Positions 18,952 to 28,151 of a DNA stretch of 64,000 bases are shown piece by piece (within the stretch, counting starts at the first letter, position 1; every line of letters starts with the position of its first letter). The notes under the pieces were generated by a model that worked only from the letters and a program-made list of their open reading frames with translations, was not told the origin of the DNA and did no database searches. The stretch lies in contig NZ_CP051167.1 of assembly GCF_012295525.1 (NCBI RefSeq), positions 3,393,501 through 3,457,500 on the forward strand, in the 5' to 3' direction. A program made the position numbers and the translations under genes. This stretch comes from Oxynema aestuarii AP17. GTDB taxonomy: Bacteria; Cyanobacteriota; Cyanobacteriia; Cyanobacteriales; Laspinemataceae.

Positions 18952-19163
18952 CCTTCCGGAAAGGGCGATCGCCGTTGGGAAAGATTGGATAACTTTATTG
19001 TATAAAGCTTTGCAATTGTTTTGAATGAAGTTGGAAGGTTGCCGAACCGATCGATCGCCAGTTTCAAGCCGAAATTGAGCTAATTTCAGATAAAAACGAT
19101 CGAGAGTACGGCAAACGCCAATCTTTCAGATTGATATCTTATTTCTCAATCGGAGAGTGAACC

Positions 19164-22100
19164 GTGTTTTATCTGTCCTACGCCCAATTCCGCCATCCGA
19201 AGCTGGTATTTGGGCTGTGGTTATCCCTATTCGCTTTTTCTCCAGGGGCGATCGCTCAAGTGATTCCCGATGGGAGTTTGCCTCAAAACACGATCGTTAC
19301 TCCCCAGGGAAATCAAATGGCGATCGACGGCGGAACTCGATCGGGGGCTAATTTATTTCACAGTTTTGAAGAGTTTTCTCTCACGTCACAACAGTCGGCA
19401 ATTTTTAATAATGGTTTAGATATACAAAATATTTTTTCGCGAGTGACCGGGGGCAAGCTGTCCGAAATCGACGGCTTGTTACAAACCAAGGGAGGGGCAA
19501 ATTTATTTTTACTCAATCCGTCCGGAATCGTCTTCGGGCCGAATGCGCGCTTGAATGTGGGGGGGTCGTTCGTGGCGAGTTCGGCAGAGGCGATCGCCTT
19601 TGGGGACGGCAGTCAGTTCGGGGTGAGGCCGAACTCGGATCGCGCCTTACTGTCGATCGCCGTTCCCATCGGTTTGCAGTTCGGCAGCAATCCCGGGGCA
19701 ATCGTCCATCGCTCGATCGCGGCGGAGGGCAGTGGGAATCCGGCAGGGTTCCAAGTGCCTTTCGGTCGCACTTTGGGGATGATTGGCGGCGATGTAAGTA
19801 TAGAAGGGGGAAGGCTCGGCGCGCCGGAAGGACGAATCGAACTCGGTAGCGTCGGCGACAGTAGTTTTGTGGAGCTGGCGATCGCCGATTCGGGATGGAG
19901 CTTCGGTTATGAGGGAGTCGAACAGTGGGGGGCGATCGCGATCGGCGATGGCGCCCGCCTGAATACGAGCGGACGCGGCGGGGGAGCGATGCAACTCGTC
20001 GGCGGTCAAATTGCGATTAGTGGGGGTTCCCAACTGTTAGCCATTACGGCAGGCGATCGCGACGGCGAACCGATGACCCTACGGGGCAACGACAGCATCG
20101 CGATCGCGAGTAGATCCACCCTATCGACACGCACCCAAGGTGGGGGGAACGGCGGCGATCTGCGCTTGAGTGGCGCGAACTTAACCCTCGCGGACGGGGC
20201 GATCGTCGCGACGGGAACCGAGGGTGCCGGACGCGGGGGCGACCTGACGATCGAGGCCCCTGGAACGGTGCAGATAAGTGGAGCCGATCCGGATAACTTT
20301 ACGCTCTTAGTTGGGGATAGCACCGCAGATGGAGCCGCCGGAGCGATCGAAATGAACGCCGGAAACGTTTTTCTACAAGGAACGGCGGCAATTTCCAATC
20401 GAGCCTTGGGTAATGGCAACGGCGGCAATATCAGCATCAATACCCGGGAGGATTTTACGGCGATCGGGACGGGATTTGCATCGTTTGAAACGTTAATCGG
20501 CGCGGCACTCTCCGCGCAATTGCCACCAGACGCGTTGATTGGCGGCGTATTCACTGCCACAAACGGCGGCGGACAATCGGGAAAAATTATCATCGAGAGT
20601 GGCGGGTCGGTGCAGTTATTCAATGGCGCTTCAATCTTCAGTCCGACCTTTAGCGGCGCAGCCGGAGGGAACATTGAAGTCCGCGCCGACGGGGCGATCG
20701 CCGCCAACGCATCCGGCTTGCTGACCACCACGATCGGCAATAGTGGGGCGGCTGGCAATATTTTTTTAGACGCTACGCGGATCGCGATCGAGGATGGATC
20801 GGTCGTCTCTAGTGCTACCCTATTGGGATCCGGATCCGGTGGGGATGTGGTACTCAATGCCTCGGATACGGTAGAAATTGTGCGTAGCATTCCGGGGAAT
20901 TTATTGCCGACGGGGATTTTAAATAACTCGATTTTGGGAACGGGCGACGCAGGGGAGATCCGCATTTTGGCCCGACGGCTGACCATCCGTGAAGGTGGCT
21001 TGATCGTCAGTAATACCGGGGGATTAGTCGGAAGCGACGTGATTACTAGCGGGGGACGAGGGGGCGATATTATCATCAACACCAGTGAGTCGGTCGAAAT
21101 TTCCGGGATTTCTGCCGACGGCGTTGATACGAGTGGTCCGGGAACCACATCGTTTGGGGATTTACCTGCGGGAAATTTGATCGTGACCACGAAACGCATG
21201 GTCGTCGATGGCGGGGCGATCGTTTCGAGTGCGACCCTGGGCGCCGGGGATGGCGGAACCCTGACAATTCGTGCGTCTGAGTCTCTAGAGGTACGAGGGA
21301 CGTCCGCGATTACAGGTTTGCCGACGTCATTGACTACCTCTTCGGGACGGGCAGACATACCCCAATTGGAAGCGACGGGGAACGGGGGAGACCTGCGGAT
21401 TTTTACGCCGGAATTGCATGTTAGCGAGGGGGCGGCGTTGGACGTGCGTAGTTTGGGGTCTGGAGGGGCGGGAACTTTAGAAATTGCCGCACAAACGGTG
21501 CGCCTCGATCGCGGCGGCACCCTCAATGCGGCGACCGTAGCTGGAACTGGGGGTAATATCCAGGTGCAGGCGCCGGATTTTATTTTGCGCCGCGGCAGCC
21601 AGATTACCACGAATGCGGGGAATACCAATGGCGGCAACATCACGATCGCCACGGAAACCCTCGCCGCGATCGAAAATAGCGACATTACCGCCAACGCCCG
21701 CGAAGGTCGGGGGGGACGAGTCAGCATCGACGCCACGGGGATTTTTGGAACCGCATTTCGCGACCGACAAACCCCCGAAAGCGATATTACGGCGACGTCG
21801 GCACTCGGCCCGGAGTTTAGCGGCGTGGTCGAGATCGAAACTCCCGAGGCGGATCCGAGTGCGGGATTGGTAGAGTTCCCTTCGGAAGTTCGGGATGCGA
21901 GCAACCAAATTGCCACGGGTTGCGCCGCCGATAGCGGCAACGTGTTTGTGGTGACCGGACGCGGCGGCTTGCCGGAAAATCCAACTCAACTCTTCCAACG
22001 TCACCAGGCTTGGCGGGATTTGCGATCGCCCGCCACGGCTGAGCGCGAAGATTTCCGAGAGACTACCAACCCGGCGACTCCGGAAACCCAGAATCGGCGA

Positions 22101-22247
22101 GGGATGCTCCAAAGGAGCCCCTTCGCGATCGAGGCGACGGAATGGACCGTGGGTTCCCAGGGCGAAATTATCTTAAAAGCTGCCGGGAATGGTTCGTCGG
22201 ATCCTTCGCCTTTCTCTGCTTGTCCGGTGTCGCGAACGCCCGAGTAG
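19164..22247 (+). CDS. Filamentous-haemagglutinin-like exoprotein with TPS domain
   Basis: This is a 1027-aa secreted beta-helix protein of the two-partner secretion type. It starts at GTG 19164, with GGAG about 8 bases before. The signal peptide (LVFGLWLSLFAFSPGAIAQ) is followed by the TPS domain at about residues 33-140 (NTIVTPQGNQMAIDGGT, LFHSFEEFSL, GGANLFLLNPSGIVFG), which is recognised by an FhaC/ShlB-type outer-membrane pore. Residues about 200-880 are beta-helix repeats with recurrent GGDL, GGNI and SGGxI turns. The C-terminal module reads NQIATGCAAD, VVTGRGGLPENPTQLF, WRDLR, as in other cyanobacterial exoproteins. No FhaC partner is in the window. It heads the group CHAT-DUF928-CHASE2. 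Confidence 0.92.
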   Translation: MFYLSYAQFRHPKLVFGLWLSLFAFSPGAIAQVIPDGSLPQNTIVTPQGNQMAIDGGTRSGANLFHSFEEFSLTSQQSAIFNNGLDIQNIFSRVTGGKLSEIDGLLQTKGGANLFLLNPSGIVFGPNARLNVGGSFVASSAEAIAFGDGSQFGVRPNSDRALLSIAVPIGLQFGSNPGAIVHRSIAAEGSGNPAGFQVPFGRTLGMIGGDVSIEGGRLGAPEGRIELGSVGDSSFVELAIADSGWSFGYEGVEQWGAIAIGDGARLNTSGRGGGAMQLVGGQIAISGGSQLLAITAGDRDGEPMTLRGNDSIAIASRSTLSTRTQGGGNGGDLRLSGANLTLADGAIVATGTEGAGRGGDLTIEAPGTVQISGADPDNFTLLVGDSTADGAAGAIEMNAGNVFLQGTAAISNRALGNGNGGNISINTREDFTAIGTGFASFETLIGAALSAQLPPDALIGGVFTATNGGGQSGKIIIESGGSVQLFNGASIFSPTFSGAAGGNIEVRADGAIAANASGLLTTTIGNSGAAGNIFLDATRIAIEDGSVVSSATLLGSGSGGDVVLNASDTVEIVRSIPGNLLPTGILNNSILGTGDAGEIRILARRLTIREGGLIVSNTGGLVGSDVITSGGRGGDIIINTSESVEISGISADGVDTSGPGTTSFGDLPAGNLIVTTKRMVVDGGAIVSSATLGAGDGGTLTIRASESLEVRGTSAITGLPTSLTTSSGRADIPQLEATGNGGDLRIFTPELHVSEGAALDVRSLGSGGAGTLEIAAQTVRLDRGGTLNAATVAGTGGNIQVQAPDFILRRGSQITTNAGNTNGGNITIATETLAAIENSDITANAREGRGGRVSIDATGIFGTAFRDRQTPESDITATSALGPEFSGVVEIETPEADPSAGLVEFPSEVRDASNQIATGCAADSGNVFVVTGRGGLPENPTQLFQRHQAWRDLRSPATAEREDFRETTNPATPETQNRRGMLQRSPFAIEATEWTVGSQGEIILKAAGNGSSDPSPFSACPVSRTPE
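22103..22128. repeat. Palindromic repeat inside the exoprotein gene
   Basis: By my comparison 24 of 26 bases match the copy at 49187-49212 (GATGCTCC, small hairpin, then CTTCGCGA). Here it is translated in frame as part of the variable C-terminal tail (GMLQRSPFAIE), so the repeat adds residues without breaking the gene. Confidence 0.6.
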
Positions 22248-22586
22248 GCGCGCCTTACAAGGGATCTCAACTCAAACAGTAACAAGCGATCGGCTCGCCA
22301 TTGCAATTCCCTCGCTCAATTTGTTACGCCTTTCTATTGACAAAATGACTAAAATATGGTCAAAAAGCCGACAAGGGGAATAGAGCGTTTTAAATTAACT
22401 CGGTAACAGTTTCAACATCCAGGTTAGGCGATTTGGCGGATGACGACTCGCCAAAAAAGTAACAAAATCGAACTAGATTAGATCGAAAAGGTAACAACGA
22501 CAAGGCGGTCAGACCCATCATTTCTGGTGTAACTTAACGGGTGAAGGGGTTACCCAATAAAGAGCAGTCAATTCTAGTGGTAATTC

Positions 22587-22677
22587 GAGGCTTGCCCGTC
22601 TGGTATTCGTCATTCTAATAGAGTGACGATAATCCGTGGGGGGAATACAGAAGGGCAAGCCTCATCCCTTTTTTTAA
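22587..22677 (+). ncRNA. Candidate structured RNA: nested stems ending in a T-tract
   Basis: Three nested pairings are visible. The outer 11-bp stem pairs 22587-22597 (GAGGCTTGCCC) with 22653-22663. The middle GTATTC at 22603-22608 pairs with 22643-22648. The inner 9-bp stem pairs 22608-22616 with 22620-22628 around a 3-base loop. The outer stem is followed by ATCCC and seven T, as in an intrinsic terminator. It lies 340 bases after the exoprotein gene. It could be the 3' end of a small RNA, an elaborate terminator of the exoprotein mRNA, or a leader for the genes downstream. Confidence 0.5.
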
Positions 22678-22944
22678 AGACATGTTTTGTTTTTAAAGAA
22701 AGTTTTGAAAGGCCATTGAGGCGATCGCCGCGTCATATCGCCCCCCTGTTTTGCAATCGAGTAAGCGGTCTCTGTGTGAAAATGCTGTGTGAAAATGCAT
22801 AGTTACCAGGCGGCCAGGATGCCCGAACCACCAAAAACCGGATGATTTAATGGTGCTTTTAGGAACATCACTGGTTTGGCTGATGCAGTTTCAATGTCTA
22901 AAAGCTTACCATCTACACTAGCCAGTTGAAGTACCGCCCCGAAA

Positions 22945-23172
22945 GTGAATCCCACGTCCACTTTGGTCGAACTGCTCTCCGAGGTGAACGACGTGAGCGA
23001 TCCGAGCGATCGCATGGCCACGGGACGTGCGGCGGATGAAGCCAATGTCTTCACGGTTACCGGACGGGGCGGTTTGCCGGAAAACCCGACTCGACGATGG
23101 AACGATCCAGTACTAGTGTGGCGAGATTTTCGCCCGGTGATTCCGGAACGATCGCGCCGGGAATCGGACTGA
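22945..23172 (+). pseudogene. Decayed C-terminal fragment of a haemagglutinin-like exoprotein
   Basis: The 75-aa frame reads STLVELLSEVNDVSDPSDRM, then ATGRAADEANVFTVTGRGGLPENPTRRWNDPVLVWRDFRP in continuous register with the end of the upstream exoprotein (LVEFPSEVRDASNQIATGCAAD, VVTGRGGLPENPTQLF, WRDLR). The conserved Cys is replaced by Arg and no TPS or beta-helix part precedes it. It is therefore a remnant of a second exoprotein gene or a partial duplication, most of it deleted. Divergence at many positions suggests the event is old. Confidence 0.75.
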
Positions 23173-23323
23173 GGATCGGCGTCGGGAACGGGGGTGAACC
23201 CAATGGAAGCCAGCCATGGGTCCGTCAACCCCCGAGGTCAAATCGAATGAGCGATCGATTCCGGTCGGGGCGATCCTTGTGCTCCCCCATCCGTCGTCAC
23301 CCACTGTAAGGATAAATAAACCG

Positions 23324-25966
23324 ATGGAAAGATGGCGCACGCGGCGCACAAAAGTCTATCGAGCTTTGTGTTTGGCGCTTTTAAGCTTTGCGATCGTCAC
23401 GATCGCCCTCCCCAGTACGACCCGACCGCTTGCGGCGGTTCCGGCGGCGATCCTCCAACAGAGGCGCTTCGCGATCGCCCAAGCCCGTAACGACGCCCAA
23501 TCCCTGCTCGATCGCGGTCAACGGGCTTACGAGGCGGGACAGTTTCTCGAAGCGGCGACGGCGTGGGAAGCCGCCGCGAAGGAGTTCGCCCGTCGCTCCC
23601 AGACCCCCGGGGAAACCGTAGGGGCAGTTCGCGAACCGCCTCTACTCTGGATTTATCTCGGCCAAGTCTACCAAGATTTAGGTCGCTGGTCCGACGCCGA
23701 AACCGCGATCGCCCGCGCCTTCGACTTACTCGACACGGACCTCGACGGGTCTCGCGACGCCTTACTCGCCCGCGCCTTCAACGCCCGAGGCAGTCTGCAA
23801 CTCGCCCTCGGTCAACCGGAAAACGCTCTAGACAGTTGGGAACGGGCCGAAGCGGCGTATGCGGCGGTCGGCGACGAGATCGGCGAACTCGGCAGTCGCA
23901 TCGATCGCGCTCAAGCCTTGCAAACCTTGGGTATGTACCGCCGATCGCGCGAATTACTCGAAACCACCGCCCAGCAGTTACAAAATCGCCCGGATTCGGC
24001 GGTTAAAGTCGCCGGATTGCAGAGTTTGGGACTCGTTTTACAAGCGGTTAACGAAGACGCGCGAGCGCGGGAGGTCTTGCAAGAAAGCCTCGCCGTCGCT
24101 CGCCGCACGGGGGAATCATCCCGCCTGAGCGACATTCTCACCAGTCTCGCCCATAGCGAGCGCGCCCTCGACCGTCCGGACGCCGCCGCCTCCCTCTATC
24201 GAGAAGCGGCGAGGGTGGCGACGGACCCGATCGCGATCGCCTCGGCCCAACTTAGCTTACTCGCCTTAGCCGTAGAGACCGCCGACTGGGCACAAGCCCG
24301 CGATCTGTGGCCGCCATTGGGCGATCGCCTCGCCGCGTTGCCCCCGAGTCGTCCGTCGATTTACGCCAAGGTCAACCTCTCGGAAACCCTCTTACAAGGC
24401 CAACAAAACGCCCCCTCAGCCCAACCCCTGCTCGATCGCGCCGATTACGAACCCCTCGCCCGTTTGCTCGCCCAAGGGGTGCGCGAGGCTCGCGATCTCG
24501 GCGACGTGCGCGCGGAATCCTTCGCCCTCGGACAATTTGGTAAACTCTATTTCCAAGGGGGACAAGTCGATCGCGCCCGGGAGTTGACCACAAGAGCCCT
24601 GGCCCTCGCCGCCCAAGTCAACGCCGCCGATCTCTCGGCCCGGTGGCAAACCCAACTCGGGGAAATTTTCAAAACCGACAACGACCTCCCAGAGGCGATC
24701 GCCGCCTACCGTGAAGCCGTGGCAACCCTGCAATCCCTGCGCGCCGACTTGGTCGGGATCGATCCGGACGTCCAGTTTTCGTTTCAAGAAAGCGTCGAAC
24801 CCGTCTATCGCGAACTCGTCGGTTTGCTGCTGGCGTCGAATCCATCTCAAGACGACCTCAAACAAGCCCGCGACACGATCGAAGCATTGCAACTGGCAGA
24901 ACTCGACAACTTCTTCCGCGAGGCTTGTCTGGATACGGAATCGGTGGAGATCGATCGCATCGACCCGACGGCTGCGGCCATTTATCCGATTATCTTACGC
25001 GATCGCCTCGAAGTCATTCTCTCGATTCCCGGCGAACCCCTCGCCCACTACGCCACCCCCTTGACCGGGGAACAGGTCGAAACCACCCTCGACGAATTAC
25101 TCGAAACCCTCAATCCCTTTTTCGACGATCGCGATCGCCTGCGCCTCTCCCAACAAGTCTACGACTGGTTGATTCGTCCGGCCCGCGATCGACTCGACGC
25201 CGCCAACATCAAAACCCTGGTCTTCGTTCTCGACGGCGCCTTTCGGAATTTACCGATGTCGGTACTTTACGACGGCGAGCAGTATTTAGTTGAAACATAC
25301 GCGATCGCCGTCACTCCCGGGTTTCAACTGTTCGCCCCGCGCGCAATTTCGGCGGTAGATCTCAAAGCGTTAACTGGGGGACTGACCGAAGCCCGTCAAG
25401 GATTTGCGGCCCTGCCTGCAGTCAAACGAGAAGTTGAAGAAATCGCCTCGGAACTGCCGACCAAAATTTATCTCGATCGCGACTTTACCGCCAAAAATTT
25501 GCAAGATCGCATCCAATCTTCTAGCTTTCCAATCGTTCATTTAGCCACCCACGGACAATTTAGTTCCAATCCCGAGGAAACCTTTATTTTGACCTGGGAT
25601 GGCAAAATTCAAGTCCGCGAATTTGAAGCGTTATTGCACTCGAATCGTAGCGAAGTACTCAACCCGGTGGAACTGTTAATCCTCAGCGCCTGTCAAACTG
25701 CCGCCGGGGACAAACGCGCCGCCCTCGGTCTGGCGGGGGTGGCGGTGCGATCGGGCGCGGGCAGTACCTTGGCGACGTTGTGGTCGGTTAAAGATGAATC
25801 GACGGCAGAATTGATGGCTAACTTTTACGACCGTCTCGGCGATCGCACCGTCCCTATTGGTAAAGCGGAGGCGTTACGACAAGCCCAACTTTCTCTATTA
25901 AAAGAGGAAAAATATCGGCATCCTTTTTATTGGGCGCCGTTTGTTCTCGTGGGGAATTGGTTGTAA
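23324..25966 (+). CDS. Secreted TPR-CHAT domain protein (caspase-like protease family)
   Basis: I chose ATG 23324 (AAGGA upstream) over the longer frame from 23216, because it opens a signal peptide (RALCLALLSFAIVTIALPS). The product is 880 aa. Residues about 50-480 are TPR-like helices (LLDRGQRAYEAGQFLEAATA, LWIYLGQVYQDLGRWSDAE and similar). The C-terminal 350 residues form a CHAT domain with catalytic His743 in VHLATHGQF and Cys790 in LILSACQTA, followed by GLAGVAVRSGAGSTLATLWSV. CHAT enzymes are caspase-like cysteine proteases. In cyanobacteria, proteins like this are often found beside TPS exoproteins and DUF928 proteins, as here. Its substrate is unknown; processing or quality control of the exoprotein is a plausible inference. 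Confidence 0.88.
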   Translation: MERWRTRRTKVYRALCLALLSFAIVTIALPSTTRPLAAVPAAILQQRRFAIAQARNDAQSLLDRGQRAYEAGQFLEAATAWEAAAKEFARRSQTPGETVGAVREPPLLWIYLGQVYQDLGRWSDAETAIARAFDLLDTDLDGSRDALLARAFNARGSLQLALGQPENALDSWERAEAAYAAVGDEIGELGSRIDRAQALQTLGMYRRSRELLETTAQQLQNRPDSAVKVAGLQSLGLVLQAVNEDARAREVLQESLAVARRTGESSRLSDILTSLAHSERALDRPDAAASLYREAARVATDPIAIASAQLSLLALAVETADWAQARDLWPPLGDRLAALPPSRPSIYAKVNLSETLLQGQQNAPSAQPLLDRADYEPLARLLAQGVREARDLGDVRAESFALGQFGKLYFQGGQVDRARELTTRALALAAQVNAADLSARWQTQLGEIFKTDNDLPEAIAAYREAVATLQSLRADLVGIDPDVQFSFQESVEPVYRELVGLLLASNPSQDDLKQARDTIEALQLAELDNFFREACLDTESVEIDRIDPTAAAIYPIILRDRLEVILSIPGEPLAHYATPLTGEQVETTLDELLETLNPFFDDRDRLRLSQQVYDWLIRPARDRLDAANIKTLVFVLDGAFRNLPMSVLYDGEQYLVETYAIAVTPGFQLFAPRAISAVDLKALTGGLTEARQGFAALPAVKREVEEIASELPTKIYLDRDFTAKNLQDRIQSSSFPIVHLATHGQFSSNPEETFILTWDGKIQVREFEALLHSNRSEVLNPVELLILSACQTAAGDKRAALGLAGVAVRSGAGSTLATLWSVKDESTAELMANFYDRLGDRTVPIGKAEALRQAQLSLLKEEKYRHPFYWAPFVLVGNWL

Positions 25967-26092
25967 TTTTTACATTGCTCGATTGAAAGTTAATCCAAAT
26001 TTCATTTAACTTCAGAGCAGAAGAATTACAATAGGAAATAAACGCCAACCCGGGGCATTTACGAAAATTTAGTGTTGAAAAGGGAAACAAGA

Positions 26093-26890
26093 ATGAACCG
26101 TCAAACAAGATCGATATTTCTGAAAATCTCTTGCCTGACCCTCGCCGTACAAGCGCTGGGGTTACCACTGCTGACCCCGCGCGCGATCGCCGGATCCGAT
26201 CCGGTCGATCCGAGGGCGAGTCTGGAAGCGGCCATGAGAGCGGGCATCACCTTCGAGCCGCCCAAACAAGGGATGCCGACAGATACCGCCGGAGGGGCCT
26301 CCCGCGATGCTGGATGCGCCCGCGAAGATATCAGCGCCACGGGCTGCGTCACTCCGTTGATGCCGGAAAATAACTACGGTTTGACGGTTTCCGAACGTCC
26401 GACGTTCTACCTCTACGTCCCCGAAACCGATGCGAAAGAGGTATTTTTTAGCTTAGTTGACGAAAATCGCAATCATCACTACCAAGCGAAGCTTCCCCTC
26501 GACCGTCAAGAAGGAATTATCGGGATTACTCTCCCCGAAAATGCTCCAGCTTTAGCCGTCGATAAGACTTATCAATGGACCGTAATTTTGATTGGCGATC
26601 GCGGTTTGCGACCGGACAGCCCGGGGGTTCAAGGCACGGTGCGCCGGGTCGAACTCGATGCAACTCTAGCCCGTCAAATTGAAGACGCATCCCTGGCGGA
26701 ACGAGCGGCTTTATATGGTGAAAATGGGATTTGGTTTGAAGCGCTTTCGAGCTTAGCCACCCTCGAAAGGAATGGAGAATCGAGCGCGATCGCCTCGACT
26801 TCCGAACTCGAAAATCCCAATAATATCTGGCAAGAATTCCTTTCTTCTGTCGGTTTACAAGCGATCGCCGCCAAGCCGATTTTAAATTAG
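26093..26890 (+). CDS. Secreted DUF928 protein
   Basis: I prefer ATG 26093 (AGGG upstream) to the GTG at 26072. The product is 265 aa with a signal peptide (SIFLKISCLTLAVQALGLPL). The DUF928 region follows: CAREDISATGCVTPLMPENNYGLTVSERPTFYLYVPE, a beta-sandwich-like middle, KTYQWTVILIGD, and the terminal helices with AERAALYGENGIWFEALSSLA. Function is unknown. It lies 126 bases after the CHAT gene on the same strand, a recurring cyanobacterial arrangement from memory. Two Cys (GCARED and TGC) may form a disulfide. Confidence 0.85.
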   Translation: MNRQTRSIFLKISCLTLAVQALGLPLLTPRAIAGSDPVDPRASLEAAMRAGITFEPPKQGMPTDTAGGASRDAGCAREDISATGCVTPLMPENNYGLTVSERPTFYLYVPETDAKEVFFSLVDENRNHHYQAKLPLDRQEGIIGITLPENAPALAVDKTYQWTVILIGDRGLRPDSPGVQGTVRRVELDATLARQIEDASLAERAALYGENGIWFEALSSLATLERNGESSAIASTSELENPNNIWQEFLSSVGLQAIAAKPILN

Positions 26891-27000
26891 ATCGGCGTCG
26901 CTTATGTTTTCGATTTCAACTTCGATCGCCCGTCCTCATCGGCACCTTCGAGGAAACGAACTCGTTTCCAGGCGATCGAAGCTTTTTGCGTCTCCAACAA

Positions 27001-27055
27001 GTGAACTACCGCTATTGAATCGGAGATTACAATAGCGGCTTCCTACCCAACAGAT
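27001..27055 (-). mobile_element. Right-end hairpin of an IS605-family element (omega-RNA scaffold end)
   Basis: CCGCTATTG at 27009-27017 pairs with CAATAGCGG at 27030-27038. On the minus strand this lies just past the tnpB stop and ends GGTAGTTCAC, the form typical of IS200/IS605 right ends. In intact elements this part forms the 3' scaffold of the omega-RNA, with the guide taken from flanking DNA (here leftward of 27001). Confidence 0.65.
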
Positions 27056-27082
27056 TGCCCAATCGTAGATTTCTTGCGTCCT

Positions 27083-27924
27083 CTACGCTTCGGTCTTACA
27101 CCTGGACAGTAGGCTTGGCCCCGCGTCCCGCAGGTCAAGAGTCGTAGTCCCTCTTCTGGCGAGGTTGATAGCTGCATTGAGATCGCGATCGTGACTCGTC
27201 CCACAGCTAGAACAAGTCCAATTTCTGACATCTAGTGGCAGACTATCGATTTGATTCAAGCAAACGTTGCAGGTTTTAGAAGAGGGGAAGAATCTATCGA
27301 CCTCAACATAGACTTTCCCTTCCTGTTCGGCTTTGTACTTGAGCATGGTCAAAAACATTTCCCAACCGACTATCCAAGGTCTACGCCGACGGCTTTTCCC
27401 TCGGTGGATGAATCTGGATTGGGTTTTCCATCTTCAAAGAGAATAGAGGCAAAATATTGGTCGCAGCGATTTTTAGTGACCGTAACAGTTTTGAGTTTGC
27501 CTTCTATTGGTCGATGAACAACCGCTTTAACTTCCCCAATCTTCGGTAGCTTCAAGGCGGTCTCCAGCACCTTGACATTTTGGGGATACTGGATGGATTG
27601 TTTATCGTGCTTGGACTTGAATCGCGGATACCTGGCCCGTTTCTCAAAGAAGTTGTTAAAAGCGGTTCCCAGGTTAGTACAAACCTGTTGAAGACACTGC
27701 GAGTAGGTCAGCTTTAACCACTCATACTCTTGCTTGAGGCTGGGAATCTGTTTCTTGATGTCGTAACTAGATAGTCCCTTCCCAGTCTCTTTGTAGGTTT
27801 GATTCATCAAGTTCAGACCATAGTTCCACAGCCATCTGCAATGGCCGAAGGATTGCTACAGCGATTGCTTCTGCTGCTCATTTGGGTATAGTTCGATCGT
27901 GACGACTTTGAGGATTAAGGTAAA
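27083..27924 (-). pseudogene. tnpB: Broken IS605-type tnpB (RNA-guided nuclease), internally deleted
   Basis: On the minus strand the N-terminal part is recognisable (IELYPNEQQKQSL, GHCRWLWNYGLNLMNQTY, YEWLKLTYSQCLQQV, FEKRARYPRFKSK) up to the RuvC-I motif VGVDLG, where a stop follows at 27370-27372. In another frame only about 11 bases later the C-terminal part resumes (WEMFLTMLKYKAEQEGK, the zinc finger CNVC-CSSC, RuvC-III DRDLNAAINLA). The middle, including RuvC-II, is deleted. A second lesion is an in-frame TAG at 27856-27858. No tnpA is present. The element sits between the DUF928 and CHASE2 genes in opposite orientation. Confidence 0.9.
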
Positions 27925-27962
27925 TTAGATTCACCATAAACACTCTACCCTAAGTTACTGCT

Positions 27963-28012
27963 GCAATTCATGTCACGCTTCAAATCTCTGACTGAAGCGT
28001 GACATGAATTGC
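27963..28012. repeat. 20-bp perfect inverted repeat
   Basis: GCAATTCATGTCACGCTTCA at 27963-27982 and its exact complement at 27993-28012 flank a 10-base loop. It lies between the dead tnpB and the CHASE2 gene. It may be the left-end structure of the element, a tiny insertion with perfect arms, or a strong hairpin in the leader of the CHASE2 mRNA. No T-tract follows. Confidence 0.7.
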
Positions 28013-28062
28013 GGATTTGGCTAAATCCTGGATAGGCAATACCTTTGGTGAAAAGGGTAATC

Positions 28063-28127
28063 AGAAACTGGGTTGAGTCGTATCCGTTCGGTCGGTTCGT
28101 TACAATTTTTGTATCAACCCAGTTTCT
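28063..28127 (+). promoter_or_regulatory. Inverted repeat in the leader of the CHASE2 cyclase gene
   Basis: AGAAACTGGGTTGA at 28063-28076 is exactly complementary to 28114-28127, with 37 bases between that include ACAATTTTTG. The right arm ends 24 bases before the start codon, so folding would place a stem next to the ribosome-binding region. It could be an attenuator, a translational switch or a pair of operator half-sites. Confidence 0.5.
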
Positions 28128-28151
28128 CCTGTCCTTTCGGGATGCCTGTCA

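Noticed and set aside
20006-21940. 644-codon open frame on the minus strand inside the exoprotein gene
   Set aside because: It is the antisense shadow of a Gly/Ser/Thr-rich repeat gene; the product is Pro/Ser/Ala-rich with no domain, while the plus strand encodes a clear TPS protein.
22803-22956. Minus-strand frame ending HPVFGGSGILAAW next to the exoprotein remnant
   Set aside because: It reads like the tail of some protein and could be a second gene fragment, but I cannot name a family and part of it is antisense to the remnant.
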